Shown here piece by piece: positions 50,794 through 60,337 of a stretch of 64,000 bases of DNA. The stretch is from UBA964 sp031382085 (lineage in GTDB: Bacteria; Pseudomonadota; Gammaproteobacteria; Steroidobacterales; Steroidobacteraceae): positions 62,001 through 126,000 of the forward strand of contig JANMYM010000015.1 of the NCBI GenBank assembly GCA_031382085.1. The letters run 5' to 3'. The notes under the pieces are model-generated. The model did not search any database and was not told the origin of the DNA. It saw only the letters and a program-made list of their open reading frames with translations. Within the stretch, counting starts at the first letter, position 1, and each line of letters starts with the position of its first letter. Made by a program: the position numbers and the translations under genes.

Positions 50794-53700
50794 TCGTAGG
50801 TCACGATCTGCTGCATCATCGGGAAATACAGCGCCGCGCGCACTGGTGTGCCCTGCTGGGCTAACAAACGGCAGTAGCGGTCCATCTGCGGTCGATAGCG
50901 GCGCTTTTCGTTTTCCAGGAACTCGGCAATTTTGCCACCCAGGTGCTGTCCGGATTTGTAATCGATAACCCAGCGTTGGCCGTCGCGATCGACAAAGTAC
51001 CGGTCTACGACAATGGCGGCCAATTCACCGTCCAGCAATCCGCTGTGCGGCTGCTCGCACTGCGCTTCGGAATGCGCTGGGTCCAGGATCCAGCGGCCGG
51101 TCTCATCCTTGAGGGTCGCGCGCAACGCGTTGCCAATGCGACTGGCCGCGTTGCCAATACGTGTCGGGGCAACGCCCAGGGCGCGCAGCTCGGCCGCCCA
51201 GAGCGGATCGTCCGGCAGGTCGATCAACAACACACCCTGCTCTCGCGCCGACACGGCGATTCGCTGCAGTGCTGCATGCAGCACGGTGCCGACATGGCGC
51301 GATTCGATGCCGGCCCAGTCAAATTCCGGTTCCTGCTCGGGACGTGGCGCACCGGCCGCACGCACCAGGGTATCAAGCACGGTTTCCGCACCCGGTAACT
51401 GCCAATCATCGGGCAATCGCCGCAACCGCCTCGGCTCCGGTGTTAGCCCGGCCGCAGCGGGCGCCGCGATTGGGGTCGTGCCAGACGCGATTGCCGCACG
51501 ATCCAGCGGATCGCCAGCACGGAAGTTGTCGGCGAGCACCGGCCACAACAGGCGCAGCGTCGAGTTGGCGGGTGGCGACTGCAACTCGCCGGTATCGTCC
51601 GTTGACAGGCTGGCGACCCAGTGCAGCGACTGGCGTGCGCGCGTCGCCGCCACGTACATGAGCCGCAGTCTTTCCTGCTCGGTGCGCTGGCGCGACAGCT
51701 TGGCCAAAAACGCGTAGACCCCGTCGGTCTGGGCCGCGGCCGCATCGGGGCGCGCAGCTAACACCAGGCTCGCGGCACCGCGGTGCTCACCGGGAATCTC
51801 GCGCCAGGCTAACAGTCGTCGCGTCTCAGCCGCCCAGTGCATCGCCAGTCCCGTGAGAATCACGTGATCGTACTCCAGCCCCTTGGCCTGGTGGATCGGG
51901 AGGATCTCGAGCTTCGTGTCGGGGCCCGCTTCCGCATACAGGTCCTGCGCAAGCGACGCCAGCGTTTGGCCGCCGCGCCACTCGCGGCTGGCCGCCGCCA
52001 GGGCCAGCCCATCGAGGTAATTTTCAGCATCGCGCAGCTTAGTGCCGGTACCCAGGCAGGCAGGGCCGCCGAGATTCACCCACGTGTCGGCGACCGTCGC
52101 GGCTATGCCACCAAGCGCCACGGCCGCGAGCCCAGCTAACAGATGCTTGGCCACGGACGGCAGCCGTGGACCGAAACCGGCGGGCCAGGCCTGGTGATCC
52201 AGGCCATGTTGCAGCGCCGTCGCAATAGCGCCGTCGCCGGCAGAGCGCGCCAACTCCTCGAGCACGTCCAGCGCAGCCGCGCACCACGGCGCACGCAGCA
52301 CCGCCAACCACGCAATCCGGTCCATGGGATCGAGCAATGCCTGCGCGAGCGAACTCAGATCCTGGATTGCCTGCAGGTCCGCCAGCGCGACCATCTTGAC
52401 GCCGCGCACCGGCCAGCCATGCTCGCGCAACAGTTCGGTGAGTCCAGCGACGTTGCGGCGTGTTTGGGTCAGGATCGCAATGCTGCCCTGAGGCGACGCC
52501 TGACGAATTTCCGCGACCAGGGCCAGAATCCGTTGTGCTTCCAACTCGCGTGCGCTCTGGCCGGCGTCCCTGGCTAACAAATGAAAGCGTACTACGCCGG
52601 GTGCACCGTCGGTGCGTGCTGCAACTGCGTCTGTGTAGGCCGCCTGTCCGGCCTGCGGGTCATCGCGCTGCGGCATCAACGGCGCAAAGCTGCGGTTGAC
52701 AAACTCGACGATGGCGGCCTGACTGCGAAAATTGCGGCGCAGCTCCAAGAATTTCAATTGCAGATATTCGCTCAGGCCGTCATGCCGGGCGCGCAGGAAC
52801 AGCGCAACCTCGGCATCGCGAAAGCCGTAGATCGACTGCATCGGATCGCCGACCAGAAAAACGCTGCGGCCGTCACCCGTCGTCCATCCATGTGTCAACT
52901 TTTGCAGCAACTCAAATTGATCGATCGACGTGTCCTGGTATTCATCCACCAGGATGTGCTGCAGCGACTCTCCTAGGCGCAGCGCAAACTCCGTGGGTTC
53001 GAAATCGTCGACCAATGCCTGGCGCGCGCGACCACTTACCGTAATCAGATCGCGCAAGCCCTGGGCAGTCATCAATTCTTCCAGAGCCGCTGCCGCCAGC
53101 GGCAGTAACGCGCGCAGTGCCAGCAGCGCGCTGCGGCTGTCAGCCGCGAGCTCCGCGTGCGGGAGCTCCTTCAGGTTCACCAGCAATTCGCGTGCGCCTG
53201 GCAGGAGTTTCAGCTGATCCGCCAGCTCCCTGACCAATCCCTTGTGCCGGCCCGTAACCAACGGCAGGCCCTTGAAGGCGCGAAACGCGCTGCGCAATTC
53301 GTTTTCCCCCGTCAGAAAGTAGCGGCCTAACAACCGCCACATCGGCAACAGCTCCGCCAGCGGCTGCAGCGGGCGCGGGGCGCACCACATGCTCCAGTCA
53401 GGATCCTGGTCACCGAGCGCGCTGCGTTCGCGGGCCGTGTCATGCAGCACACGCGCGGCGCGTTCCAGAAAATCCGCACCCAGGGCCTGCTGCGCCTGCC
53501 GCTGGGTCGCAACCGAAAGATGCTGCAGGCAGCTTGCGACTGCCGCACATTGCTCGCCGAATGACGCGATAGTCACGTGCTGCCACCAACGGTGCCGCTG
53601 TGTCAGCATTTCGGCCAATTCTTCCTCCAGGGAATTCCAGCGATTGTCCACCAGGCGCAACAATCGGGCGAGCTGATCGCGCAGCTCGGAGTCCTGGGCG

Positions 53701-54182
53701 GCATGCTCCATCGCGCGGCGAGCGGCATCCCGGTACAAGCCCACTGGTCGTTCGACTATGTCGCCATCGCCGCTGCCAGCACTCGCCGGCAACTGCGCGG
53801 CAATCCAGTGATTGAGCGATTCGATGGTCTGGATGCGCAATTGCGCCGGATTCTGCATGAGATCCCAGCCCTGCTGCCTGGCGTGGCGCAGGGTCTCGCC
53901 CGCGAGTGCGATCGTGCGACGCAAACTGTCGTTGGCAGCGTGCGGCACGGGCTGTGCACCGCTCGCGCAAGCGAGCGCACCCAGCACCCGTTCACGCATT
54001 TCAGCGGCGGCCTTGCGCGTAAAGGTAATTGCCAGGACCTGCTCGGGTTTGCCGACTTTTGTCAGCATAACGAGCAGCCGCTGCACCAGCACCGTGGTCT
54101 TGCCACTGCCTGCCGGGGCGCGCAGCAGGATCGAGTCGCCAGACTCGACCGCTTCGCGGCGAACGTCACTGTCATCCAGCAT
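50790..54182 (-). CDS. AddA-like UvrD-family helicase/nuclease
   Basis: 1130 residues from ATG 54182, 11 bases inside the end of the preceding gene, with GGAG upstream; longer starts inside that gene are less likely. Walker A APAGSGKTT near 20, VLAITFTRKAAAEMRERV, ILVDEYQDTSIDQFELL Walker B, FLVGDPMQSIYGFRDAEV, later IHQAKGLEYDHVIL and LMYVAATRARQSL. Ends with a PD-(D/E)xK nuclease: WVIDYKSG near 1070. Makes a pair with the AddB-like protein. Role: processing of DNA ends for recombination in place of, or beside, RecBCD. Confidence 0.92.
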   Translation of the reverse strand: MLDDSDVRREAVESGDSILLRAPAGSGKTTVLVQRLLVMLTKVGKPEQVLAITFTRKAAAEMRERVLGALACASGAQPVPHAANDSLRRTIALAGETLRHARQQGWDLMQNPAQLRIQTIESLNHWIAAQLPASAGSGDGDIVERPVGLYRDAARRAMEHAAQDSELRDQLARLLRLVDNRWNSLEEELAEMLTQRHRWWQHVTIASFGEQCAAVASCLQHLSVATQRQAQQALGADFLERAARVLHDTARERSALGDQDPDWSMWCAPRPLQPLAELLPMWRLLGRYFLTGENELRSAFRAFKGLPLVTGRHKGLVRELADQLKLLPGARELLVNLKELPHAELAADSRSALLALRALLPLAAAALEELMTAQGLRDLITVSGRARQALVDDFEPTEFALRLGESLQHILVDEYQDTSIDQFELLQKLTHGWTTGDGRSVFLVGDPMQSIYGFRDAEVALFLRARHDGLSEYLQLKFLELRRNFRSQAAIVEFVNRSFAPLMPQRDDPQAGQAAYTDAVAARTDGAPGVVRFHLLARDAGQSARELEAQRILALVAEIRQASPQGSIAILTQTRRNVAGLTELLREHGWPVRGVKMVALADLQAIQDLSSLAQALLDPMDRIAWLAVLRAPWCAAALDVLEELARSAGDGAIATALQHGLDHQAWPAGFGPRLPSVAKHLLAGLAAVALGGIAATVADTWVNLGGPACLGTGTKLRDAENYLDGLALAAASREWRGGQTLASLAQDLYAEAGPDTKLEILPIHQAKGLEYDHVILTGLAMHWAAETRRLLAWREIPGEHRGAASLVLAARPDAAAAQTDGVYAFLAKLSRQRTEQERLRLMYVAATRARQSLHWVASLSTDDTGELQSPPANSTLRLLWPVLADNFRAGDPLDRAAIASGTTPIAAPAAAGLTPEPRRLRRLPDDWQLPGAETVLDTLVRAAGAPRPEQEPEFDWAGIESRHVGTVLHAALQRIAVSAREQGVLLIDLPDDPLWAAELRALGVAPTRIGNAASRIGNALRATLKDETGRWILDPAHSEAQCEQPHSGLLDGELAAIVVDRYFVDRDGQRWVIDYKSGQHLGGKIAEFLENEKRRYRPQMDRYCRLLAQQGTPVRAALYFPMMQQIVTYE

Positions 54183-56814
54183 CGACACCGTTAGCTCCGT
54201 TGTCATCGCTGTCGGCGCCGCCAACATCTTCCACGCCGCCCAGGCCCAGGCGTTCATCGCGCCGGCACAAACCCCGCAGGTCACAGTAGTCGCAGGCGTC
54301 TTTCAAGGGTTGCAGTCTGGCGTCGCCCCGCCAGAGGCGCTTTGCGAGTTCCCGCAGCTGCCGGCTCCAGCCCGGCTCAGCCGCCGACCAGTTCACCGTC
54401 TGCTTGCGCGGCGCCAAAGGCGGAAACAACGCAAGCTCGGGCGCCACCGCACCACCGGCGATTATCTTGCTGGACAACAGATGCCAAGTCAGGAGACCCG
54501 CCACCGCGGTCCCCTCAGCTAACATCGCTTCGCGATAGATCAGCAGCTGGATTTCCCGCGGCGGGTCGTCCGACCAGCGTGGCTTGCCGGATTTCCCGGC
54601 CTTGTAATCAATCACGAGCGTCTGATCGCCAACACGATCCACGCGATCGAGTCGTACCCAAAAATTCACGCCGTCCAGCGTCACAGGCAGCGCGGCTTCG
54701 AGATTGTCGATGTGAAAAGAGCCGCGTTTGCGTTCCTCGTTCAACAATGCGGAGATCCGTTCCGTCAGGCGCCGTTCCTCGACCGCGAACGCTGCGCGAC
54801 GCGCTGCCGGGAAATTCTCGCCCTTCGTCAACTGCTCGCGTACCAGCGCCGCGACGATGTTAGCAACAAAATCCGCAGTCTCAGTCTCTGGAATTGTTGC
54901 GAGGCCCGCCGAACCGCGAAGCTGGCCCCAGATACGCTGCAGCGCGAGATGCAGCAAGGATCCGCTTTGCAGAGCTTCGATACCCGGGACCGCCTCGTCC
55001 TCTTGCGCCAGCGCGAGACGCAGATGCGCCGAGCCGCGAAACGCACACTCGTTGAAGAGATTCAATGTCGGGGCGCCGCTGCGAACCTCGCCCTCGATAC
55101 GCCGCGTATAGCGATCATCGGCGAATTCCGTTAGCTGAGGCGCCGCTGCCCGGACCTGGGCCGCGCGGCTGCGGCGCGCAGGTGCCGCCGTGTCGGCAGG
55201 CGTTGCCTCGAGCCCCAACTCCAGTAACAAGGGGCTGACACTGGCGCCGTGCTCATCCAGTAATGACGGATAACTCAGATGCAGGTTGGCCGTAGCGCAT
55301 CGCCAGGCTGTTAGCTCGCTGCGCGCTTCCCGCAGGCGACCCGCAGCGCTCGCGGCCGGTACTTCCGATTCCATTTGCAACGGTTTGGGTACCCACGGAT
55401 CCGGCTGCGGAGCCAACGGCCACTGCGCGGCCGCGAGTCCGCAGACCCAGATCCCGTCGTACTGCAGGATCGGATCCTGGGTCGAGCGCGCGATATGCAG
55501 GCGGCTGTCGGAGCGTCGCTCGGGCCACGGCGAGCGCGCGGCGCGCGCGGCCAGCAATCCCAGCGCACGTTGCAGCGAATCCGCACCGCCGAGCGCTGTC
55601 AGCTGGTTGCACTCGATCAGCAGCTCCTGCCAGGCCTGTTGAATGCTGAAGCTCTGGTCCGTGCTGCCAGAGACCCAGGTCGATGGCAATAGCTTGCTGG
55701 CGGCTGCCAGTCGATCCGGCCAGTTGCCGATCTGCTCCCTGTTAGAGAACAGCGCGTCATGGGCAGCCTGCAGATGCGCCAGCCATTGCTGCGCAGCCTC
55801 GAGGGCACTCGCGCTCCCGGAGCGCAATATCGCTGCGATGCGCGCCAGGTTGACATCGCCGGTAGCCTGTGTTGCTAACAGCTGTGCCAATTGCGCGCGC
55901 GCCACCTGCTCCGTCAGCGCGGCGCCGCCATCGCGCAGGCCCGCACAGCACTCCGCGATCGGCAGCGCGCCCGCCAGCAGGCGCAGCAGGAACAACTGCT
56001 GGCGCACAGCCGCTGCGTCGACGAGGCGCCGCTGGCGATCGAGAAAAATGGCCTCGTCGCGAGTTGCATCCAGCCGATAGGAAGCTGACAGCGCGCGCTG
56101 CAGTGCCGGTTCATAGCTCTTGCCGTCCGGTACCACGACCAGCACCCGTGCGGCGGGGTTCTGTTCGAGCGTGTGGCGGGCCCAACTCAGCGCCGCGGCC
56201 ACCTCTTCCGCGGGCGCCGCGGCGGCATGCAGTGCGATCGCCTTTCCGGCTCCGGCAGGCCCGGCCGCGGCGGTGGCCGGCGCTACAACCCAATCGCGAA
56301 AGGCGCGCGGAACTGTGGCAAACCCCATTGCAAGGCGGCGCGCGGCTGCTGGAACGCTCCCCGGCTGGCAGAGCGCCGGCGCGCCAACGCCAAAGTTGCG
56401 GGCGCAGTCGCGCAAATATTCGAACGCCGCGAGCAGGGCTACAGTTTCTGGCGTCGCAAAGGCAGCCAGCCTCGCCGCGGCGATGCCGTGATCACGCAGT
56501 AATTGCAGGCTGCGTTGCCAGGCATCGGCCAGTCCATTGGCAGAAGAACTGCCACCAGCAGCTTGGGCATTCGCATGCTCGCGCAGCAACGCCCATTCAG
56601 TCGCGCGACTCATCAGCGGTTGCCGCGCATCCGCAGCCATCCGGACGAGCAAGGCCGCAGGTGTCGAGATATCAGGTGTCGGCCAGGTCGCGAGGCCGGC
56701 ATTGAGTTGCTGGTCCGCATAGGCGAGACGAATAATGGCCGCGCGCGCCGGATCCGGTACCAGAATGCCCTGCCCCGCCGCGAGCGCCGAGCGGATTTCC
56801 GGCGGCAGACTCAT
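54172..56814 (-). CDS. AddB-like PD-(D/E)xK nuclease (probable DNA repair protein)
   Basis: 880 residues. The N-terminal helicase-like region lacks a true Walker A, as is usual in this proteobacterial family of AddB-like repair proteins. The nuclease core is LVIDYKAGKSGKPRW near 733, with QLLIYREAML next to it. Cysteines in FNECAFRG and in CDYCDLRGLC near 840 are placed like the four that hold an iron-sulfur cluster in AddB. Upstream partner of the AddA-like gene, which starts before this one stops. Confidence 0.87.
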   Translation of the reverse strand: MSLPPEIRSALAAGQGILVPDPARAAIIRLAYADQQLNAGLATWPTPDISTPAALLVRMAADARQPLMSRATEWALLREHANAQAAGGSSSANGLADAWQRSLQLLRDHGIAAARLAAFATPETVALLAAFEYLRDCARNFGVGAPALCQPGSVPAAARRLAMGFATVPRAFRDWVVAPATAAAGPAGAGKAIALHAAAAPAEEVAAALSWARHTLEQNPAARVLVVVPDGKSYEPALQRALSASYRLDATRDEAIFLDRQRRLVDAAAVRQQLFLLRLLAGALPIAECCAGLRDGGAALTEQVARAQLAQLLATQATGDVNLARIAAILRSGSASALEAAQQWLAHLQAAHDALFSNREQIGNWPDRLAAASKLLPSTWVSGSTDQSFSIQQAWQELLIECNQLTALGGADSLQRALGLLAARAARSPWPERRSDSRLHIARSTQDPILQYDGIWVCGLAAAQWPLAPQPDPWVPKPLQMESEVPAASAAGRLREARSELTAWRCATANLHLSYPSLLDEHGASVSPLLLELGLEATPADTAAPARRSRAAQVRAAAPQLTEFADDRYTRRIEGEVRSGAPTLNLFNECAFRGSAHLRLALAQEDEAVPGIEALQSGSLLHLALQRIWGQLRGSAGLATIPETETADFVANIVAALVREQLTKGENFPAARRAAFAVEERRLTERISALLNEERKRGSFHIDNLEAALPVTLDGVNFWVRLDRVDRVGDQTLVIDYKAGKSGKPRWSDDPPREIQLLIYREAMLAEGTAVAGLLTWHLLSSKIIAGGAVAPELALFPPLAPRKQTVNWSAAEPGWSRQLRELAKRLWRGDARLQPLKDACDYCDLRGLCRRDERLGLGGVEDVGGADSDDNGANGVDAG

Positions 56815-56839
56815 GAGCAGAGTCTATTGGAAACGCGGG

Positions 56840-58114
56840 CTATTTGAAGCGGGCGCGCGCCTCAAGCACATTCGAAGGACCCCCGCGCGTCGCGGCGTAG
56901 TCCGACAACAACTCCTCGGTGCGCGTAAACACCACTTTCAGGGTCGCGACATCGGGCAGGTTGGTGATGCGGAAACTGTTGCGGTAGGGAACATTGAAAC
57001 TGGTGCCGGGCGCAACCAGCACATGTTTGCGCTCCAACAGGTCGAGTGCGAATTGTTGGTCGTCGATGTCCGGCAATTCACCCGCCTTGATGCGCGGAAA
57101 GGCGTAGATCGCGCCCGCAGCGTTGCCCGGCAATTCGAGGTACTTGCTGGCCGCCACGCCGTCGACAATAGCGCGGCGCGATTCATACAGACGGCCCCCG
57201 GGCGCGACCAGGTCCTTGATGCTCTGGTAGCCACCTAACGCTGTCTGCACCGCCCACTGGCTCGGCACATTGCTGCACAGGCGCAGGGAAGCTAACAACT
57301 CAAGCGCTTCCATGTAATCCGTCGCCGCCGACACCTTGCCGGACATGACCGCCCAACCGACCCGCAGGCCGCAGGCGCGATAGACCTTGGAAATGCCCGA
57401 CATGGTCACGCACAGCGTGTCATGCACCAGCGTCGCCATCGGAATGAACTGCGCGCCGTCATACAGGATCTGGTCATAGATCTCATCCGCAAAGACCACC
57501 AGCGAGTGCCGCTCGGCCAGCGCGGCCAGTTGCTCCAGCACCGCGCGTGGATACACGGCGCCGGTCGGATTGTTAGGATTGATAATGACGATGGCCCGCG
57601 TGCGCGGGGTAATAAGACGCGCAATCTCTTGCGGATCCGGGACATAGCCCGCTTCCGGACGGCAGGGATAATGCAGCGCCTTGCCACCGTTCAATGTGAC
57701 CGCCGCGGTCCAGAGCGGGTAGTCCGGGCTCGGCACCAGCACTTCATCGCCCGGATTCAGCAGCGCGCGCAGCCCAAGATCGATAAGCTCGCTGACGCCG
57801 TTGCCAATGAAGACATCTTCCGCGTTGACGCCCGTGACACCGCGCGCCTGCTGCTGCATGACCACGGCCTCACGCGCCGGGAAAATGCCCTTCTGATGAC
57901 AGTAGCCCTCGGACTCGCCCAGGTTTTCGATCATCGCGAGACGCATGGTTTCGGGCGTCCGGAAGCCAAACAGCGCCGGATTGCCAATGTTGAGCGACAA
58001 GATTTCATAGCCCTGGCGGGCCAGTTCCAGCGCCCGCCGGGCGAGACGGCCGCGAATCTCGTATTTGACGCCGCGCAGGCTGTCACTGGTTGCAATAGTG
58101 GATCCGGGCTTCAT
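56840..58114 (-). CDS. AlaA-like pyridoxal-phosphate aminotransferase
   Basis: 424 residues, class I fold. Motifs: LSLNIGNPALFGF near 40, GNGVSELIDLGLRALLNPGDEVLVPSPDYPLWTAAV, IINPNNPTGAVYPRAVLE, FADEIYDQILYDG, and the PLP lysine in MSGISKVYRACGLRVGW near 243. Likely converts pyruvate and glutamate to alanine and oxoglutarate. Its length is slightly greater than the E. coli enzyme because of an extra C-terminal tail. Confidence 0.9.
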   Translation of the reverse strand: MKPGSTIATSDSLRGVKYEIRGRLARRALELARQGYEILSLNIGNPALFGFRTPETMRLAMIENLGESEGYCHQKGIFPAREAVVMQQQARGVTGVNAEDVFIGNGVSELIDLGLRALLNPGDEVLVPSPDYPLWTAAVTLNGGKALHYPCRPEAGYVPDPQEIARLITPRTRAIVIINPNNPTGAVYPRAVLEQLAALAERHSLVVFADEIYDQILYDGAQFIPMATLVHDTLCVTMSGISKVYRACGLRVGWAVMSGKVSAATDYMEALELLASLRLCSNVPSQWAVQTALGGYQSIKDLVAPGGRLYESRRAIVDGVAASKYLELPGNAAGAIYAFPRIKAGELPDIDDQQFALDLLERKHVLVAPGTSFNVPYRNSFRITNLPDVATLKVVFTRTEELLSDYAATRGGPSNVLEARARFK

Positions 58115-58267
58115 CTCGAAAGCATACCCAGACCCGGGCGCAAACCCAAGGATTTACAGCAGATTTGGGCTCAGCATCTCAACGCAACAGGCGGCACAGG
58201 TCGATCCTGCGTCCCTTACCGGTCAGCGGCCGGGCCGGATCGCCCGTCGGTTGTTGCTGCCAACCCG

Positions 58268-59218
58268 TTACTTCCGTCGGCGCTTCTTCGTGTGCTTGTG
58301 CTCGACCGTGCCGTCGCCATGGTGGTGCGGCATGTCGCCATGCGCATGCCCGTGGTCAAACTCAAAATCGACCGGGTGGTTATGCCCCTGAGTGTTGACC
58401 CACTTGTAGAGATCCGGCTTCCAATGCTGCATGCGGCTCGCCGCGCGCTCCCTGTTCTCTTCGACATTGGTCCAGGGATTGAAGTGGAAGTGGTTGTACA
58501 ACTGCGTGTCAGTGCGGCCTATGGCCAGGATGCCGAGCTTGGACGCGAACGCGCCGTGGTTGATGTATGGCGGACGGTAGAAATAACCGCCCGTGGGCAG
58601 GTCGCCAAATTGCATCATCCAGGACGTGCCCCAGATGTGGTACGCCTCTTCGCAGCAATCGTGGTAGGAAATGTTGTCCTGCCAGAAATTCGGCGTCATG
58701 CAATACAGGAACGTGAAGCCCTGGGTGCGCTGATCAAACTTCAGGACCTTGACCAGGCAGCCGGGCGCGGTGGCCGGATAAAAATTGGTCGAGGTCCACT
58801 GCATGTTGTCGTACGAATTCACCGCGGCGAAGCGATGCCGCTCCGCTTTCGCATGATCGGTATCGGATTCCACGAACGACGGTTCACCATAGTTGAAGAA
58901 CAGCAAAGCGGTGGCGCCGCGCGGCGAACTCATCGCCTCCAGGGTCACGCCAGCTGGCACCATGAAGTAGCTGCCGGGACCCCAGGTCTTGCTGCCGACT
59001 GTGATTGAGCCCGACTGGATGAAGAGCTCGTATTCGGCATAACTCATGCCGGGAGGTTGCTTGTAGCCGGGTTCGTACAGCACCGTCATCGTGCAGGCGC
59101 CGTCGTCCGTATCCAGGGACAGCATCTTGTATTGCATGCCCTTCGGGAAGCCTGGCAGGGTCATCTTCTTGAAGGAGACGTCGCGATCGACGAACGGTTC
59201 GATATGTGGGCGTGCCAT
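58268..59218 (-). CDS. Cupin-type protein with His-rich C-terminal tail
   Basis: 316 residues. Two cupin-like halves: TMTVLYEPGYKQPPGMSYAEYELFIQSGSITVG, then YFMVPAGVTLEAM; second half with HDCCEEAYHIWGTSWMMQFGDLPTGGYFYRPPYINHGAFASK. The last about 35 residues are very rich in His, Asp and Lys (HGHAHGDMPHHHGDGTVEHKH), likely a metal-binding tail. The start is supported by GGAGCTAAC before the ATG. The reaction is unknown; the cupin ligands look metal-compatible. The downstream small gene and the NicO-like protein with a similar His stretch are neighbours. Confidence 0.75.
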   Translation of the reverse strand: MARPHIEPFVDRDVSFKKMTLPGFPKGMQYKMLSLDTDDGACTMTVLYEPGYKQPPGMSYAEYELFIQSGSITVGSKTWGPGSYFMVPAGVTLEAMSSPRGATALLFFNYGEPSFVESDTDHAKAERHRFAAVNSYDNMQWTSTNFYPATAPGCLVKVLKFDQRTQGFTFLYCMTPNFWQDNISYHDCCEEAYHIWGTSWMMQFGDLPTGGYFYRPPYINHGAFASKLGILAIGRTDTQLYNHFHFNPWTNVEENRERAASRMQHWKPDLYKWVNTQGHNHPVDFEFDHGHAHGDMPHHHGDGTVEHKHTKKRRRK

Positions 59219-59231
59219 GTGTTAGCTCCGT

Positions 59232-59486
59232 CTAGAAAACAACTCTGAACTTGCGCTTCGGCTTGCTGGGAATTTCTTCCGGCCGGACTTTGCGCATCTG
59301 GTCGAAATGCACATGCACGCCGCGGGTCTGGATCCGCTCGAGGAAATCCGCGATCCAGCGATCACGCTTGGGCGCCAGGGCATCCTGTTCACGCACGATC
59401 TTCTTGTAGCGCTTGGTCTGTTCCAGCGTTTCCTTGCGCAGCCAGACTTCGGTTTCACGGCTACGTCGATGCGGTATCAATTTCAT
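59232..59486 (-). CDS. Small basic protein
   Basis: 84 residues from ATG 59486, which has a strong GGAGG site 9 bases before it; a TTG nine bases upstream is not needed. Very basic and helical (ETEVWLRKETLEQTKRYKKIVREQDAL, KRDRWIADFLERI). Family not recognised. It ends 13 bases before the His-tailed cupin starts, so the pair is co-transcribed. Confidence 0.65.
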   Translation of the reverse strand: MKLIPHRRSRETEVWLRKETLEQTKRYKKIVREQDALAPKRDRWIADFLERIQTRGVHVHFDQMRKVRPEEIPSKPKRKFRVVF

Positions 59487-59534
59487 GGTCGGCAACCTCC
59501 GGTCAATCCTTCAAGGAAAACTTATAACAGGGCA

Positions 59535-60275
59535 CTAGAACCCAAGCAACATGGCCAGGCCGCAACAGGCGAGTGCGCTGCCGGCGGCGACATGCCCCAA
59601 CTTGCCGTGTTGCCAGCCACCGAGCTGCGAGACCCGATCAAATCCGCGTGTCAGGGCAAATACGGTTACGATCATCGTCAGCAGCGTCACAAGCACGAAG
59701 ACCGCTGCAACAGCCAGCGTCATGGCCGCGTCACGCTGCGACGCCGGCAGCATGACGAGCGGTATCAGAGGCTCGCAGGGCCCCAGTACAAACACGACAA
59801 ACAAACTCCAGGCAATCAGGCTGCGCCGCGAAGCACCCGGGCCGGAATCAGCCGCGAACACATGCGCGTGGACATGCTGCTCGCGGTGATCGTGGCCGTG
59901 GTCGTGCACCGTGCCGTCGCCATGCGCATGTGCATGACTGTGACCGGGCACCGCACGGCGCGTGATTTGTTTGATGCCCCAAATAGTGTATGCGGTGCCG
60001 AAGCCGATCAACAGCCAGGCCGCGAGGTTGCCGCGCAGCCCTTCCCATCCCGTGGCGCCGGCCACGGACCAGCTGCCGATGGCGACACCCAGGCCTAACA
60101 AAAGGCTGCTGCCCACGTGACCCAGGCCGCACACGGTCGTGGTCCAAAGCGTACGCGACAGGGTCCAGCCACGCGATCTGCCCAGCACGACAAACGGCAG
60201 ATAGTGATCTGGTCCCAACACTGTATGCAGGAAGGCGATGCCCGCCGCGGACCAGATGATCGGATCTGTGAACAA
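59535..60275 (-). CDS. NicO/UreH-like membrane metal transporter with His-rich loop
   Basis: 246 residues from a TTG (no ATG or GTG is available in frame), about six helices. FLHTVLGPDHYLPFVVLGRSRGW near 16-37 recalls the His-Asp-His metal motif of nickel/cobalt permeases, though with one more residue between His and Asp. A cytoplasmic-type loop at 111-139 is almost all His, Asp and Gly. The later FVLGPCEPLIPLVMLPA is shared with UreH/TauE-like relatives. Probably moves a divalent metal. The adjoining cupin has a tail of the same character, which supports a link through metal. Confidence 0.75.
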   Translation of the reverse strand: MFTDPIIWSAAGIAFLHTVLGPDHYLPFVVLGRSRGWTLSRTLWTTTVCGLGHVGSSLLLGLGVAIGSWSVAGATGWEGLRGNLAAWLLIGFGTAYTIWGIKQITRRAVPGHSHAHAHGDGTVHDHGHDHREQHVHAHVFAADSGPGASRRSLIAWSLFVVFVLGPCEPLIPLVMLPASQRDAAMTLAVAAVFVLVTLLTMIVTVFALTRGFDRVSQLGGWQHGKLGHVAAGSALACCGLAMLLGF

Positions 60276-60337
60276 ATCAATGTACCCCGTTGGCCAAGCG
60301 CCGATTATCGCGTAGCGGGGCTGCGAGGCCCGATTTC

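Noticed and set aside
57422..59008. A 528-codon plus-strand frame opposite the aminotransferase and cupin genes
   Set aside because: It is antisense to two genes with clear family motifs, and arises from high-GC codon bias.
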